Shown piece by piece: positions 8,904-19,438 of a stretch of DNA of 64,000 nucleotides. The translations under genes and the position numbers were made by a program. Position 1 is the stretch's first letter. Every line of letters starts with the position of its first letter. The notes beneath the pieces were generated by a model. It was not told the origin of the DNA and made no database searches. It worked only from the letters and a program-made list of their open reading frames with translations. Source of the stretch: Streptomyces fructofermentans. GTDB lineage: Bacteria > Actinomycetota > Actinomycetes > Streptomycetales > Streptomycetaceae. The stretch lies in NCBI RefSeq assembly GCF_014651055.1, contig NZ_BMWD01000005.1:140688-204687 (forward strand), in the 5' to 3' direction.

Positions 8904-8921
8904 CTGTTGCAGGGGCAACAG
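8904..8921. promoter_or_regulatory. Inverted repeat CTGTTGC-N4-GCAACAG
   Basis: A perfect 7-bp inverted repeat with a 4-bp spacer in the 351-bp region between the divergent TetR and PHP-hydrolase genes. Its size and symmetry suit a TetR dimer site. Nothing else notable is seen in this region. Confidence 0.5.
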
Positions 8922-9080
8922 GCTCGGGCAGAGGGGTGGTTGGGGAAACGGAGGGCGCTGTGGCGATCGGCCCTGTGCGGGCCGCCCGGGGATCACCCCG
9001 TGGTCGTCCGAGGTTCATGTACCGCGTCGATCCTCCTCGCGTGGCCGCAGTGGCCGCGGGACACCGAGGAGGGGCCGGCC

Positions 9081-10781
9081 ATGGGACACGGGCACGCACA
9101 CGGGCACCATCACGACCACCACCACGAGCACGGGTCCGGGGCGGGGGAGCTGCCCGCCGCGCTCGACACCGCGGTGCCCGACGAGGCACTCGACCCGGAG
9201 CAGCGGTCGCGCCGGTCCCTGCTGCGCGGAGCCGGGCTGCTGGGCGCCGGGCTCGCCGCCGGGAGCGTTCTCGCCCCGGCAGCGGCCTCCCCCGCGTACG
9301 CCGCAGGCCACGGCCGCCGCACGAACGGCTTCCTGTGGCTCGCTGGGGACCACCACATCCACACGCAGTACAGCAGCGACGGCAAGTACCGGGTGGTCGA
9401 CCAGGTCCGGCAGGGCGCACGGCACGGGATGGACTGGCTTGTCATCACCGACCACGGCAGCGCGACGCACGCCAGGATCGGTGTGGAGAAGGTCAACCCG
9501 GACATCAAGGAGGCCCGGGCGGTCCACCGGGACACGCTCGTCTTCCAGGGCCTGGAGTGGAACATCCCGGGTGCCGAGCACGGCACGGTCTTCGTCCACC
9601 CGGGGCGGAACGAGGTGTCCGTCCTCAAGCAGTTCGAGACCGACTACGACGGCAGCGTGAGGGGTGCCTCCGACTCGACGCCCGCCAACGAGGCGCTCGC
9701 CGTGGCGGGCCTCGCGTTCCTGTCCGAGCAGGTCGAGCGGCGCAAGGTCGAGGACGCGTTGATGCTGGCCAACCACCCGGCGCGGCGCGGCGTCGACTCG
9801 CCGCACGAGATCCGCGCCTGGCGCGACGCGAGCCCGGCCCGCCGCCAGATAGCCGTCGGCTTCGAGGGCGCGCCGGGACACCAGGCGGCCGGTCTGCCCG
9901 CTCCGCACGGCCCGGGACGGGCCCGCGGCATCTACGACAACAGCCCGAGCGCCAACTCCTTCGCCGGTTATCCGCCCGAGAGCTACCGCACCTGGGGCGG
10001 CTTCGACTGGATGACCGCCACGGTCGGCGGTCTGTGGGACAGCCTGATCGCCGAGGGCAGGCCCTGGTGGATCACCGCCAACTCCGACTCCCACCAGGTC
10101 TACGCGGACACCGCCGCACGCGGCCCGGGCGGGGACTTCGACGCGAACGGGCGGTACGAGGACCCGGTGTACGGCGGCGGTATCGACACCACGCAGGGCG
10201 ACTACTGGCCCGGACAGTACAGCCGCACCCACGTCGGCTCCGACGGCTTCTCGTACGCCGCCGTGATGGACGGCATCCGGGCCGGCCGGATCTGGGTGGA
10301 CCACGGCCGGCTGATCGACGGACTCGACGTGCGTGTCTCGGGCGGCGGACGCTGGGCGACACTCGGCGGGGCGCTGCACGTCAGGAAGGGCACGAAGGTC
10401 ACGCTGAACGTGGACGTGACCCTGCCCTCGGGCGCCAACTGGGCCGGTTTCGTGCCGAAGCCGGCCCGTGTCGACGTCATCCAGGGCGACGTCACCGGAG
10501 CGGCGGCGGACCGCGACACCCTCACCGCGCCGTCCGCGAGGGTCGTGCGGTCGTACGCCGTGGACAGGTCCTCCGGCACGTTCCGGCTGACGTACGAACT
10601 CGGCCGCGTCGACCGCCCGGTGTACGTCCGGCTGCGGGGCACTGACGGCAGGCGCTCCGCGCCGGGCGCGAGGGGGGCGGCGGTCGACCCCGCGGGGCCC
10701 GCCCTGGACGTCGTGGGCGACGCGGACCCGTGGGCCGACCTGTGGTTCTACTCGAACCCCGTGTGGGTGCTGCCCGCGTGA
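9081..10781 (+). CDS. Tat-exported PHP-type metallohydrolase (CehA/McbA-like)
   Basis: A 566-residue predicted phosphoesterase or hydrolase exported folded by the Tat system. The Tat motif SRRSLL is at residues 43-48, followed by a hydrophobic stretch and AYA-A cleavage near 74. PHP metal motifs are GDHHIHTQYSSDG (89-101), ITDHGS, GLEWN, NHPAR and NSDSH. The first 18 residues are a histidine cluster (12 of 18 are His) ahead of the signal, which is unusual. The ATG at 9081 has GAGGAGGGG upstream. The stop overlaps the next start (GTGA), so the two products are translationally coupled. The family includes phosphatases and carbaryl/carbofuran-type hydrolases; the substrate is unknown. Confidence 0.85.
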   Translation: MGHGHAHGHHHDHHHEHGSGAGELPAALDTAVPDEALDPEQRSRRSLLRGAGLLGAGLAAGSVLAPAAASPAYAAGHGRRTNGFLWLAGDHHIHTQYSSDGKYRVVDQVRQGARHGMDWLVITDHGSATHARIGVEKVNPDIKEARAVHRDTLVFQGLEWNIPGAEHGTVFVHPGRNEVSVLKQFETDYDGSVRGASDSTPANEALAVAGLAFLSEQVERRKVEDALMLANHPARRGVDSPHEIRAWRDASPARRQIAVGFEGAPGHQAAGLPAPHGPGRARGIYDNSPSANSFAGYPPESYRTWGGFDWMTATVGGLWDSLIAEGRPWWITANSDSHQVYADTAARGPGGDFDANGRYEDPVYGGGIDTTQGDYWPGQYSRTHVGSDGFSYAAVMDGIRAGRIWVDHGRLIDGLDVRVSGGGRWATLGGALHVRKGTKVTLNVDVTLPSGANWAGFVPKPARVDVIQGDVTGAAADRDTLTAPSARVVRSYAVDRSSGTFRLTYELGRVDRPVYVRLRGTDGRRSAPGARGAAVDPAGPALDVVGDADPWADLWFYSNPVWVLPA

Positions 10782-11278
10782 GCCCGTACGCCGTCACGGT
10801 CGACGCGGGAGTGCGCGACGTGCGCGCGGCCGACCGTCTGCTGGTGGAGCTGGCGGCCGAACTCGCCCTTCCCGGGGGCGCGTTCGGCTGTACGCATCTG
10901 GTGCGCGGGGAACGGCCGAGGGTCGTGCTGTCGTTCACCGCCCCGTCCCCGTTCCGGGTCGACGCCCTGGCGGCCGGACCCTACGAGGTGTCGTCCGGGG
11001 TGCCGGACGGGGCGGGCCGGGCGGTCCTCTTCCCGGGGGCCGGGGCGCTGACGGGCACCATGACGGTCGCCGGGCTGCTGTCGGCCTCCGCGATCGACCG
11101 GGTCGCCGTCCTCGGCTCCCACGGTGAACCCGACCCGGCACAGGACGTGGTGACGCGTGGTCATGTGCGGCCGCAGTGGCAGGACGGCGAGCTGGTCCTG
11201 ACGCTGATGCCCGCCGCGGGCGGTGTGCTCGTCCCGTTCGAGGTCCCCGATCCGACACCGTGCTGCGCGGACCACTGA
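10778..11278 (+). CDS. Hypothetical protein coupled to the PHP hydrolase
   Basis: A 166-residue protein with no recognised domain, signal peptide or membrane segment. It is mostly predicted beta-strand. The C-terminus ends in CCADH, offering possible metal ligands. Its GTG start (10778-10780) overlaps the stop of the metallohydrolase in GTGA, so it depends on translation of that gene, which implies a functional partnership such as a cytosolic chaperone or an accessory of the exported enzyme. That role is inference. Confidence 0.7.
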   Translation: MSPYAVTVDAGVRDVRAADRLLVELAAELALPGGAFGCTHLVRGERPRVVLSFTAPSPFRVDALAAGPYEVSSGVPDGAGRAVLFPGAGALTGTMTVAGLLSASAIDRVAVLGSHGEPDPAQDVVTRGHVRPQWQDGELVLTLMPAAGGVLVPFEVPDPTPCCADH

Positions 11279-11285
11279 CCCGTGG

Positions 11286-11320
11286 GGCGGCCCGGCACCG
11301 GACGGAGGTGCCGGCCCGCC
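11286..11320. terminator. Bidirectional terminator between convergent genes
   Basis: A stem of 8 perfect pairs (CCGGCACC/GGTGCCGG) extended by five further pairs after one mismatch, with a 7-nt loop. It fills the 45-bp gap between the coupled hypothetical gene and the convergent ABC permease gene. Confidence 0.65.
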
Positions 11321-11323
11321 CGG

Positions 11324-12214
11324 TCAGCCCTTGATGCCGGTCTGCGCGACCCCCTGCACCAGCCAGCGCTGCAGGAACAGGAACACGAGCACCAGCGGCA
11401 GGATCGACACGGCCGTGGCCATGAAGATCAGATGGAAGTTGACGGTCTGGTTGGTCATGTACGACGACAGCGCGACCTGCACGGTCCAGGCCTCCTGGTC
11501 CTGCCCGATGACCAGGGGCCACAGGAAGGCGTTCCAGCCGCTGATGAACGTGATCGTCGCGATGGCGGCGAAGAAGTTCAGCGAGTTGGGCACGACGATG
11601 CGCCAGTACGCGCCCCAGTGGCTCAGCCCGTCCACGCGTGCGGCCTCCTCCAACTCCCGTGGGAAGCCGAGGAAGTACTGGCGGAACAGGAAGCAGGCGA
11701 ACCCGCTGAAGAGGCCCGGGACGACCAGCCCGCGCAGACTGGAGACCCAGCCGAGCGACGAGACCAGCACGAAACTGGGCACGAAGGTGACGGCGGTCGG
11801 CACCATCAGGGTCACCAGGACCGCGTAGAAGACCTTGTTGGCGTGCCGGTACGGGATGCGGGCGAGGCCGTATCCGGCGAGCGAGCACACCAGCAGGGTG
11901 CCGACGGTGTGCAGTACGCCGACGACCGCGGAGTTCCACAGGGACCGGGCGAACGGCACGGTCGGATCGTCGAACAGTTCGGTGACGTTGCCCCACTGGA
12001 CGGCGGCGGGGAGCCACTGCCAGTCCTCGCCGGTGATCTCGGCGTCGGTGGACAGGGCGTTGCGCAGGATCAGGTAGAAGGGGACGAGGAAGAGGAGCGC
12101 GCTGACGGCGGCGGCGAAGTGGAGCCCGGCACCGCCGCGCCCGCCCCGCCTCCTGGGGGAGCGGGCGGCGCGGGACCCGGCCGCGGCGGGGGGACGGGTG
12201 CGGGTCGTGGTCAC
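11324..12214 (-). CDS. Carbohydrate ABC transporter permease (MalG type)
   Basis: Inner-membrane permease of a CUT1 sugar importer, 296 residues with six predicted membrane helices. The cytoplasmic EAA loop is seen as EEAARVDGLSHWGAYWRIV about 90 residues from the C-terminus, and the C-terminal VQGVAQTGIKG is typical of MalG-like subunits. The GTG start at 12214 overlaps the stop of the other permease gene (GTGA), so both are made in a 1:1 coupled fashion. It is the last gene of the binding-protein/permease operon. No ATPase gene is present; a shared MsiK-type ATPase encoded elsewhere is the usual Streptomyces solution. Confidence 0.9.
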   Translation of the reverse strand: MTTTRTRPPAAAGSRAARSPRRRGGRGGAGLHFAAAVSALLFLVPFYLILRNALSTDAEITGEDWQWLPAAVQWGNVTELFDDPTVPFARSLWNSAVVGVLHTVGTLLVCSLAGYGLARIPYRHANKVFYAVLVTLMVPTAVTFVPSFVLVSSLGWVSSLRGLVVPGLFSGFACFLFRQYFLGFPRELEEAARVDGLSHWGAYWRIVVPNSLNFFAAIATITFISGWNAFLWPLVIGQDQEAWTVQVALSSYMTNQTVNFHLIFMATAVSILPLVLVFLFLQRWLVQGVAQTGIKG

Positions 12215-13179
12215 CTGGAGTCCTCGTTCCTGCCGAAGCCCATGAACCTGCCCTGGACCAGCGTCACTCCGCAGATCAGCACGGTGAGGATCACCGCGCC
12301 CGCGCTGCCCGCCCCGTAGTCCTGGTTCTCGCCGAGCGCCGTGTAGTACAGCTCCACGAGGGGCGGCCGGCCCCAGGTGGTCTTGGAGAGCAGGTTGAAG
12401 AACTCGTCGAAGGCCTGGTAGGCGGCGACGAGCAGGAGCAGGACCACCGCGGTGGACGTGGCGCGCAGTTGCGGCAGGGTGATGTGCCGGAACGTCTGCC
12501 AGCCCGGCTTCGCGCCGTCGATCGCGGCGGCCTCGTACAGTTCCGGCGGGATGTTCTGGAGGGCCGCCAGGAAGAGGATCATGTAGAAGCCGGCCTGGAG
12601 CCACAGCCGTACGGACACGATGACGAGCCAGTACCAGGGCGGGTCGGGGTCCGCGAGCCAGGCGATGTTCTCCACGCCGAACCAGCCGAGGAACGTGTTC
12701 GCGAGACCGAAGCGGACCCCGCTGAAGACGGACATCTTCCAGATCAGCGAGGCGGCGACGAAGCTGACCGCGGTCGGCAGGAAGAACACCGACCGGAAGA
12801 ACGCCCGCATGAACCGCAGCCGGTCGACCATCAGCGCGAGCCCCAGGGAGAGCGCCCAGGTGACCGGCACGATGAACGCGGCGAACACGGTGAAGGTGAC
12901 GAGCGAGTCGGTGAACCGGTCGTTCGTGAGCATGTAGGTGTAGTTGTCGAAGCCGACGAAGGTGCTGGGGGTGACGGTGAAACGGGCCTCGAAGAACGAG
13001 AGGTAGGCGCTCCAGCCGATCGGGATGTAGACGAAGACCGCGAGCCCGGTCAGGAACGGTCCCGTGAAGAGCCAGAAGCTCAGGGTGCTGCCCCGTACCC
13101 CTGGCCGCCGCCCGGCCCGGGTGGCCCCGGCGGCGACGTGGGCCTTCGCCGCGTCGCGTGCGCTGGTGGTGGTCGGCAT
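12211..13179 (-). CDS. Carbohydrate ABC transporter permease (MalF type)
   Basis: Second permease of the CUT1 importer, 322 residues with six predicted membrane helices after a basic, alanine-rich N-terminus. The EAA loop reads EAAAIDGAKPGWQTFRHITL. It lies 19 bp downstream of the solute-binding protein gene and overlaps the next permease, forming a three-gene operon. The imported sugar is not evident; nearby alditol oxidase and galactanase genes make an alditol or plant-polysaccharide oligosaccharide plausible. Confidence 0.9.
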   Translation of the reverse strand: MPTTTSARDAAKAHVAAGATRAGRRPGVRGSTLSFWLFTGPFLTGLAVFVYIPIGWSAYLSFFEARFTVTPSTFVGFDNYTYMLTNDRFTDSLVTFTVFAAFIVPVTWALSLGLALMVDRLRFMRAFFRSVFFLPTAVSFVAASLIWKMSVFSGVRFGLANTFLGWFGVENIAWLADPDPPWYWLVIVSVRLWLQAGFYMILFLAALQNIPPELYEAAAIDGAKPGWQTFRHITLPQLRATSTAVVLLLLVAAYQAFDEFFNLLSKTTWGRPPLVELYYTALGENQDYGAGSAGAVILTVLICGVTLVQGRFMGFGRNEDSR

Positions 13180-13198
13180 GCCGTGTCCGTCCGCCGGC

Positions 13199-14461
13199 CT
13201 ATCCGAACAGCTTCTTGAGTTCGCGCCCGACCGTCGCGTCGGCCTTGTCGAGCGCCGCCTCGGGGTCGCCGCCCTTGCGGACGGAGTCGGCGACGACGCC
13301 CTCCAGCGCGACGATCATGGCCTGGGTCCAGGCGGGGTTGTCGAAGTGCCCGTAGTCGGTGAAGAGCTTGACGCCCTCGGCGGGCAGGCCGGACTTGAGC
13401 TTGGTGGCCGATGCGGCGAGGGAGGTGCGCGGCGGGATGTGGAAGCCGTAGGACAGGGCCCAGTCCTCCTGGTACTTCTTCTGGTCGATCCACAGCCACT
13501 TCACGTACTCCTTGGCCAGGTCGACGTCCTTGGCCTTGGCGTTCACGAACATCGACCAGCCGCCGTTGGTGACCGCGGGCTTGCCGCCCTCCGCGGCGAC
13601 GGGGAAGGGGATGATGCCGATGTCGTCGCCGAGCGCCTTCTGGATCACCGGCATCGCCCACATGCCGCACCACTGCATGGCGACCAGGCCCTGGGTGAGC
13701 GCCGACGGGTCCCACCAGTCGGCGGGGGCGTCCAGCAGCAGATGGCCCGCCTTGAACATCGTGCGCAGTTTCCCGAGGCCCGCCGCCACCTCGTCCGTGT
13801 GGTAGGCGATCTCGTTGCTGTCCGTGAGGGTGTCGGCACCGGTCGCCCAAATTAGCGGGTTCATGACAGGCGTAATGGTGTTGCCGAGGAACAGTCCCTT
13901 GACCTTGCCGGTGGTGAGCTTCGCCGCCGCCTCCACCAGCTCGTCGAGCGTGCCCGGCGGCTCGATGCCCGCCTTCTCCAGCAGCGACGGACGGTAGTAC
14001 AGGAACTGGGGGTCGTCGATCATCCGGACGCCCCACACCTTCCCGTCGATCGTGTGCGAGGCGATGTCGGCCGGATTGAAGTCGTCCTTCACCGGATCGA
14101 TGATGTCGTCGAGCGGCGCCACCTGACCGCTCTTCACCATCTGTATCTGCGGGTGGAATTCGAAGACGTCGGGCGCGTTCTTCGTGAGCAGCGCGGAGAA
14201 CAGCTTGCTCTCGAAATTGGAGCCGGTGATCCACTGCGTGGAGACGTTCGCGCCGTCGTAGGCCTTCGCGTACCTCTTGATCGCCTGCTCGGTGCCGGCC
14301 TCGCCGTACGCGTGGAAGTACTGCACCAGGTTCTTGCCCGAACCGCCGCCCTCACGGCCGGTGTTGCCGCCGCAGGCGGCCAGCGGGCCGAGGGCCGCGA
14401 GCCCCGCGGCGGCTCGGAGTACGGATCGACGGGACCGGTCGCTGCTGCTCAGTGCCGACAT
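13199..14461 (-). CDS. Sugar ABC transporter substrate-binding lipoprotein
   Basis: Extracellular sugar-binding lipoprotein of 420 residues. The N-terminus combines a twin-arginine signal (RSRRSVLRAAAGLAALG) with a lipobox LAAC, so it is likely a Tat-exported lipoprotein with Cys near residue 29. The body is a bacterial extracellular solute-binding protein family 1 fold, with aromatic residues suited to sugar stacking (WITGSNF, YYRPS, WCGMW). The ATG at 14461 has AAGGA 8 bp upstream. It is first in the importer operon, and a 26-bp element 105 bp upstream recurs before the ROK gene. Confidence 0.9.
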   Translation of the reverse strand: MSALSSSDRSRRSVLRAAAGLAALGPLAACGGNTGREGGGSGKNLVQYFHAYGEAGTEQAIKRYAKAYDGANVSTQWITGSNFESKLFSALLTKNAPDVFEFHPQIQMVKSGQVAPLDDIIDPVKDDFNPADIASHTIDGKVWGVRMIDDPQFLYYRPSLLEKAGIEPPGTLDELVEAAAKLTTGKVKGLFLGNTITPVMNPLIWATGADTLTDSNEIAYHTDEVAAGLGKLRTMFKAGHLLLDAPADWWDPSALTQGLVAMQWCGMWAMPVIQKALGDDIGIIPFPVAAEGGKPAVTNGGWSMFVNAKAKDVDLAKEYVKWLWIDQKKYQEDWALSYGFHIPPRTSLAASATKLKSGLPAEGVKLFTDYGHFDNPAWTQAMIVALEGVVADSVRKGGDPEAALDKADATVGRELKKLFG

Positions 14462-14841
14462 TCTGACGTCCTTGTCTCGAGTACGGCTGCTGATCGAATT
14501 CGCCGTGGGAACACGGCCGCGGCTGGAATTCGCGGTGCGGTGCGGGACGTTAACCTTCGCCCAATGCTTCAGCAAGGGGTTGGACGAAGTCTGTTCGAAG
14601 CGTTGCCGGTTGTGCGGAATCCCGGACGCGGGGTGCCCGGGGAGGCCCGCGTCCGGACCGTGGAGCCGGGGAGCCCCCGGCGCGGCGCCGACGGGCATCG
14701 GCACACGGACACGGCCGAACCCGCTTCGCCACAAGGGGAGTCGGACACTGCGGCCACGGACGCGTCGGAGCAGCGGGCGGCGGGCGGCGGTTCAGGATGG
14801 GGCGCCGCGGGTGGGCCGGCGGGGGCGGGACCCCCGGCGGG
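14462..14841. other. Promoter region of the sugar importer operon
   Basis: A 380-bp stretch between the ROK 3' end and the binding-protein start. It holds two GAATTCGC copies 30 bp apart (14496-14503 and 14526-14533) and the conserved 26-bp element at 14566-14591. The remainder, toward the ROK gene, is GC-rich and shows nothing further. Confidence 0.5.
14566..14591 (-). promoter_or_regulatory. Conserved 26-bp element upstream of the binding-protein gene
   Basis: On the + strand it reads GCTTCAGCAAGGGGTTGGAC then GAAGTC. It matches the element at 16232-16257 at 22 of 26 positions. Both copies are in the same orientation and at similar distance (105 and 92 bp) from the start codon they precede. 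It is a candidate operator for the adjacent ROK regulator. Confidence 0.55.
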
Positions 14842-16140
14842 TCACGCGGGCGGCGCCGTGCGGCTCCTCGCCGGGTCGGTGCGCGGCGCGGACGCCGTAC
14901 GGGCCGCCGGAGCGGCCCGGCGGGCGGCGGGTCCACCGGCGGCGGGACCCCGGACCGCCGAACTCAGCGCCCCTTCCAGGGCGAAGGTCGCCGCGCCCAG
15001 GCAGACGGGGTCGGTGGGAATGGGGGAGAGGACGATCTCGGTGCCGGCCAGCGGCCGCTTCAGCGCGTGCCGGGCCACGGCCTCGCGCACCTCGCGCAGC
15101 AGCGGCTCTCCGAGCGCCGCCGCCACCCAGCTGCTGAGCACGACCACTTCGGGATCGAGCAGGTTCACCAGGTTCGCGATGGCGGCGCCGAGGTAGCGCG
15201 CGGTGTCCCGGACCGCCTGGACGGCCACCGGGTCCCCGGCCGCGACGGCCCGGGCCAGCGCGTCGATGGTCGCCGTCTGGTCCTCGGGGTGCAACAGCGG
15301 GCTGTCCGGGCTCAGTTCGCGCAGGTTCAGCATGATTCCCGGCGCGCCGGCATACGTCTCCACGCAGCCGCGGTCGCCGCAGTGGCACGGTCTGCCGTCG
15401 AGCACGAGGGTGGTGTGGCCCCACTCCCCGGCGCTGTTGCTGACGCCCCGGTGGAGGCCGCCGCCCAGGACCAACCCCGCGCCCACCCCGGTCCCGAGGT
15501 TCACCACCACGGCGTCCCCCCGGCCGCGCGCGGCGCCGAACCACAGCTCGGCGACCGCGCAGGCACGCAGCGGGTTGTCGAGGTGCAGAGGGTAGGCGAT
15601 GTGCTCGGCGAGCAGGTCCAGCAGCGGCACGTCGTGCCAGTCCCAGTTCGGCGCGTACTCGGAGGTGCCGGTCTCCCGGTCGACCTGGCCCGGCACGCTC
15701 ACGCCGACGCCGAGGACGCGCGCGCCCTCCACCCCGGCCTGGGTGACCACCGAGCCCACGGCGGACACGACGTGCCCGACGACCTGCTCGGGAAGGGTCC
15801 CGCCCGGGCACATGCCCTCGCGGGCGCGGGCCAGCACGTTCAGCGCGAGGTCGAACAGCTCGACGCGCACGTACGTCTCCGCGATGTCCACGCCGATCAG
15901 CGCGCCCCCCGACGCGTTCACCGCGACGAGTCCGCGCGGACGGCCGCCCGCGGAGTCCTCGAACCCGACCTCCGTCAGCATCCCCAGGTCGAGCAGTTCA
16001 CCGACCAGCGTGGCGACCGTGGCCAGGCTCAGTCCGGTGGCGGCCGCCAACTCCTGGCGCGACGTGGGCGACCGGGCGATGATCTGGCGCAGCACGCCGT
16101 AGCGGTTCGCGGTGCGGATGTCCCGTGACGTGCGCTTCAC
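14842..16140 (-). CDS. ROK-family transcriptional regulator
   Basis: A 432-residue repressor of the ROK family. The N-terminal winged helix is about residues 10-65 (SRQELAAATGLSLATVATLV), followed by the ROK sugar-kinase-like domain with the glycine-rich ATP-like segment (VNLGTGVGAGLVLGGG) and the zinc motif GH-X8-CHCGDRGCVE. An alanine/proline-rich tail of about 30 residues is added. The GTG at 16140 has GAGGGGG 8 bp upstream. It lies downstream of aldO and upstream of the sugar importer on the same strand. The shared 26-bp element suggests it controls both itself and the importer. Confidence 0.88.
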   Translation of the reverse strand: MKRTSRDIRTANRYGVLRQIIARSPTSRQELAAATGLSLATVATLVGELLDLGMLTEVGFEDSAGGRPRGLVAVNASGGALIGVDIAETYVRVELFDLALNVLARAREGMCPGGTLPEQVVGHVVSAVGSVVTQAGVEGARVLGVGVSVPGQVDRETGTSEYAPNWDWHDVPLLDLLAEHIAYPLHLDNPLRACAVAELWFGAARGRGDAVVVNLGTGVGAGLVLGGGLHRGVSNSAGEWGHTTLVLDGRPCHCGDRGCVETYAGAPGIMLNLRELSPDSPLLHPEDQTATIDALARAVAAGDPVAVQAVRDTARYLGAAIANLVNLLDPEVVVLSSWVAAALGEPLLREVREAVARHALKRPLAGTEIVLSPIPTDPVCLGAATFALEGALSSAVRGPAAGGPAARRAAPAARTASAPRTDPARSRTAPPA

Positions 16141-16231
16141 CGGTGGTGCCCCCTCGGTCCTCCCGGACACGGCGGAGCCCGCGTGCCCGGCGCGGCGCAA
16201 GGCTACGGCCTGCCGGGGACGTTCGACAAGG

Positions 16232-16257
16232 GCTTCGGAAAGGGGCTGGACAAAGTC
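16232..16257 (-). promoter_or_regulatory. Conserved 26-bp element upstream of the ROK gene
   Basis: On the + strand it reads GCTTCGGAAAGGGGCTGGAC then AAAGTC. Differences from the copy at 14566 are limited to element positions 6, 8, 15 and 21. It is 92 bp upstream of the ROK start, consistent with autoregulation. Confidence 0.55.
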
Positions 16258-16296
16258 CCCGGGTGCGCCCGACGCGGTGCGCCGCACCGCTCGCCG

Positions 16297-19180
<2,884 letters not shown>

Positions 19181-19188
19181 GCACCCCG

Positions 19189-19225
19189 GCGCCGGGCCGC
19201 GCGCGCGAACGCGCGGGCCCGGCGC
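19189..19225 (+). terminator. Strong hairpin terminator after the radical-SAM-like gene
   Basis: GCGCCGGGCC and CGCGCG pair with CGCGCG and GGCCCGGCGC, giving 16 pairs with a single bulged G and a CGAA tetraloop. It begins 9 bp after the stop codon. Confidence 0.75.
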
Positions 19226-19438
19226 GGGCGTCCTGGGGCCGAACCCCTAATGGGAGCGCCGGGCGGCGGGAAGGAGCCCGGCGGGTCGCGCGACCGGCGG
19301 TAACCGGATTTACTGGTCCCGCTTGTCACTTGTGCGGGAATCGTGGAAAACTCGGGCCCCGTTGCGAGACTTCTGCCCAACTCCCGTACTGAACAGGCGA
19401 GTTGACCCCCCTTGTGGATGCAGGTGAAGCCCCCGCCC

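Noticed and set aside
14461..14600. GAATTCGC pair as the ROK operator
   Set aside because: Not repeated upstream of the ROK gene. The 26-bp element is shared by both promoters and is the better candidate.
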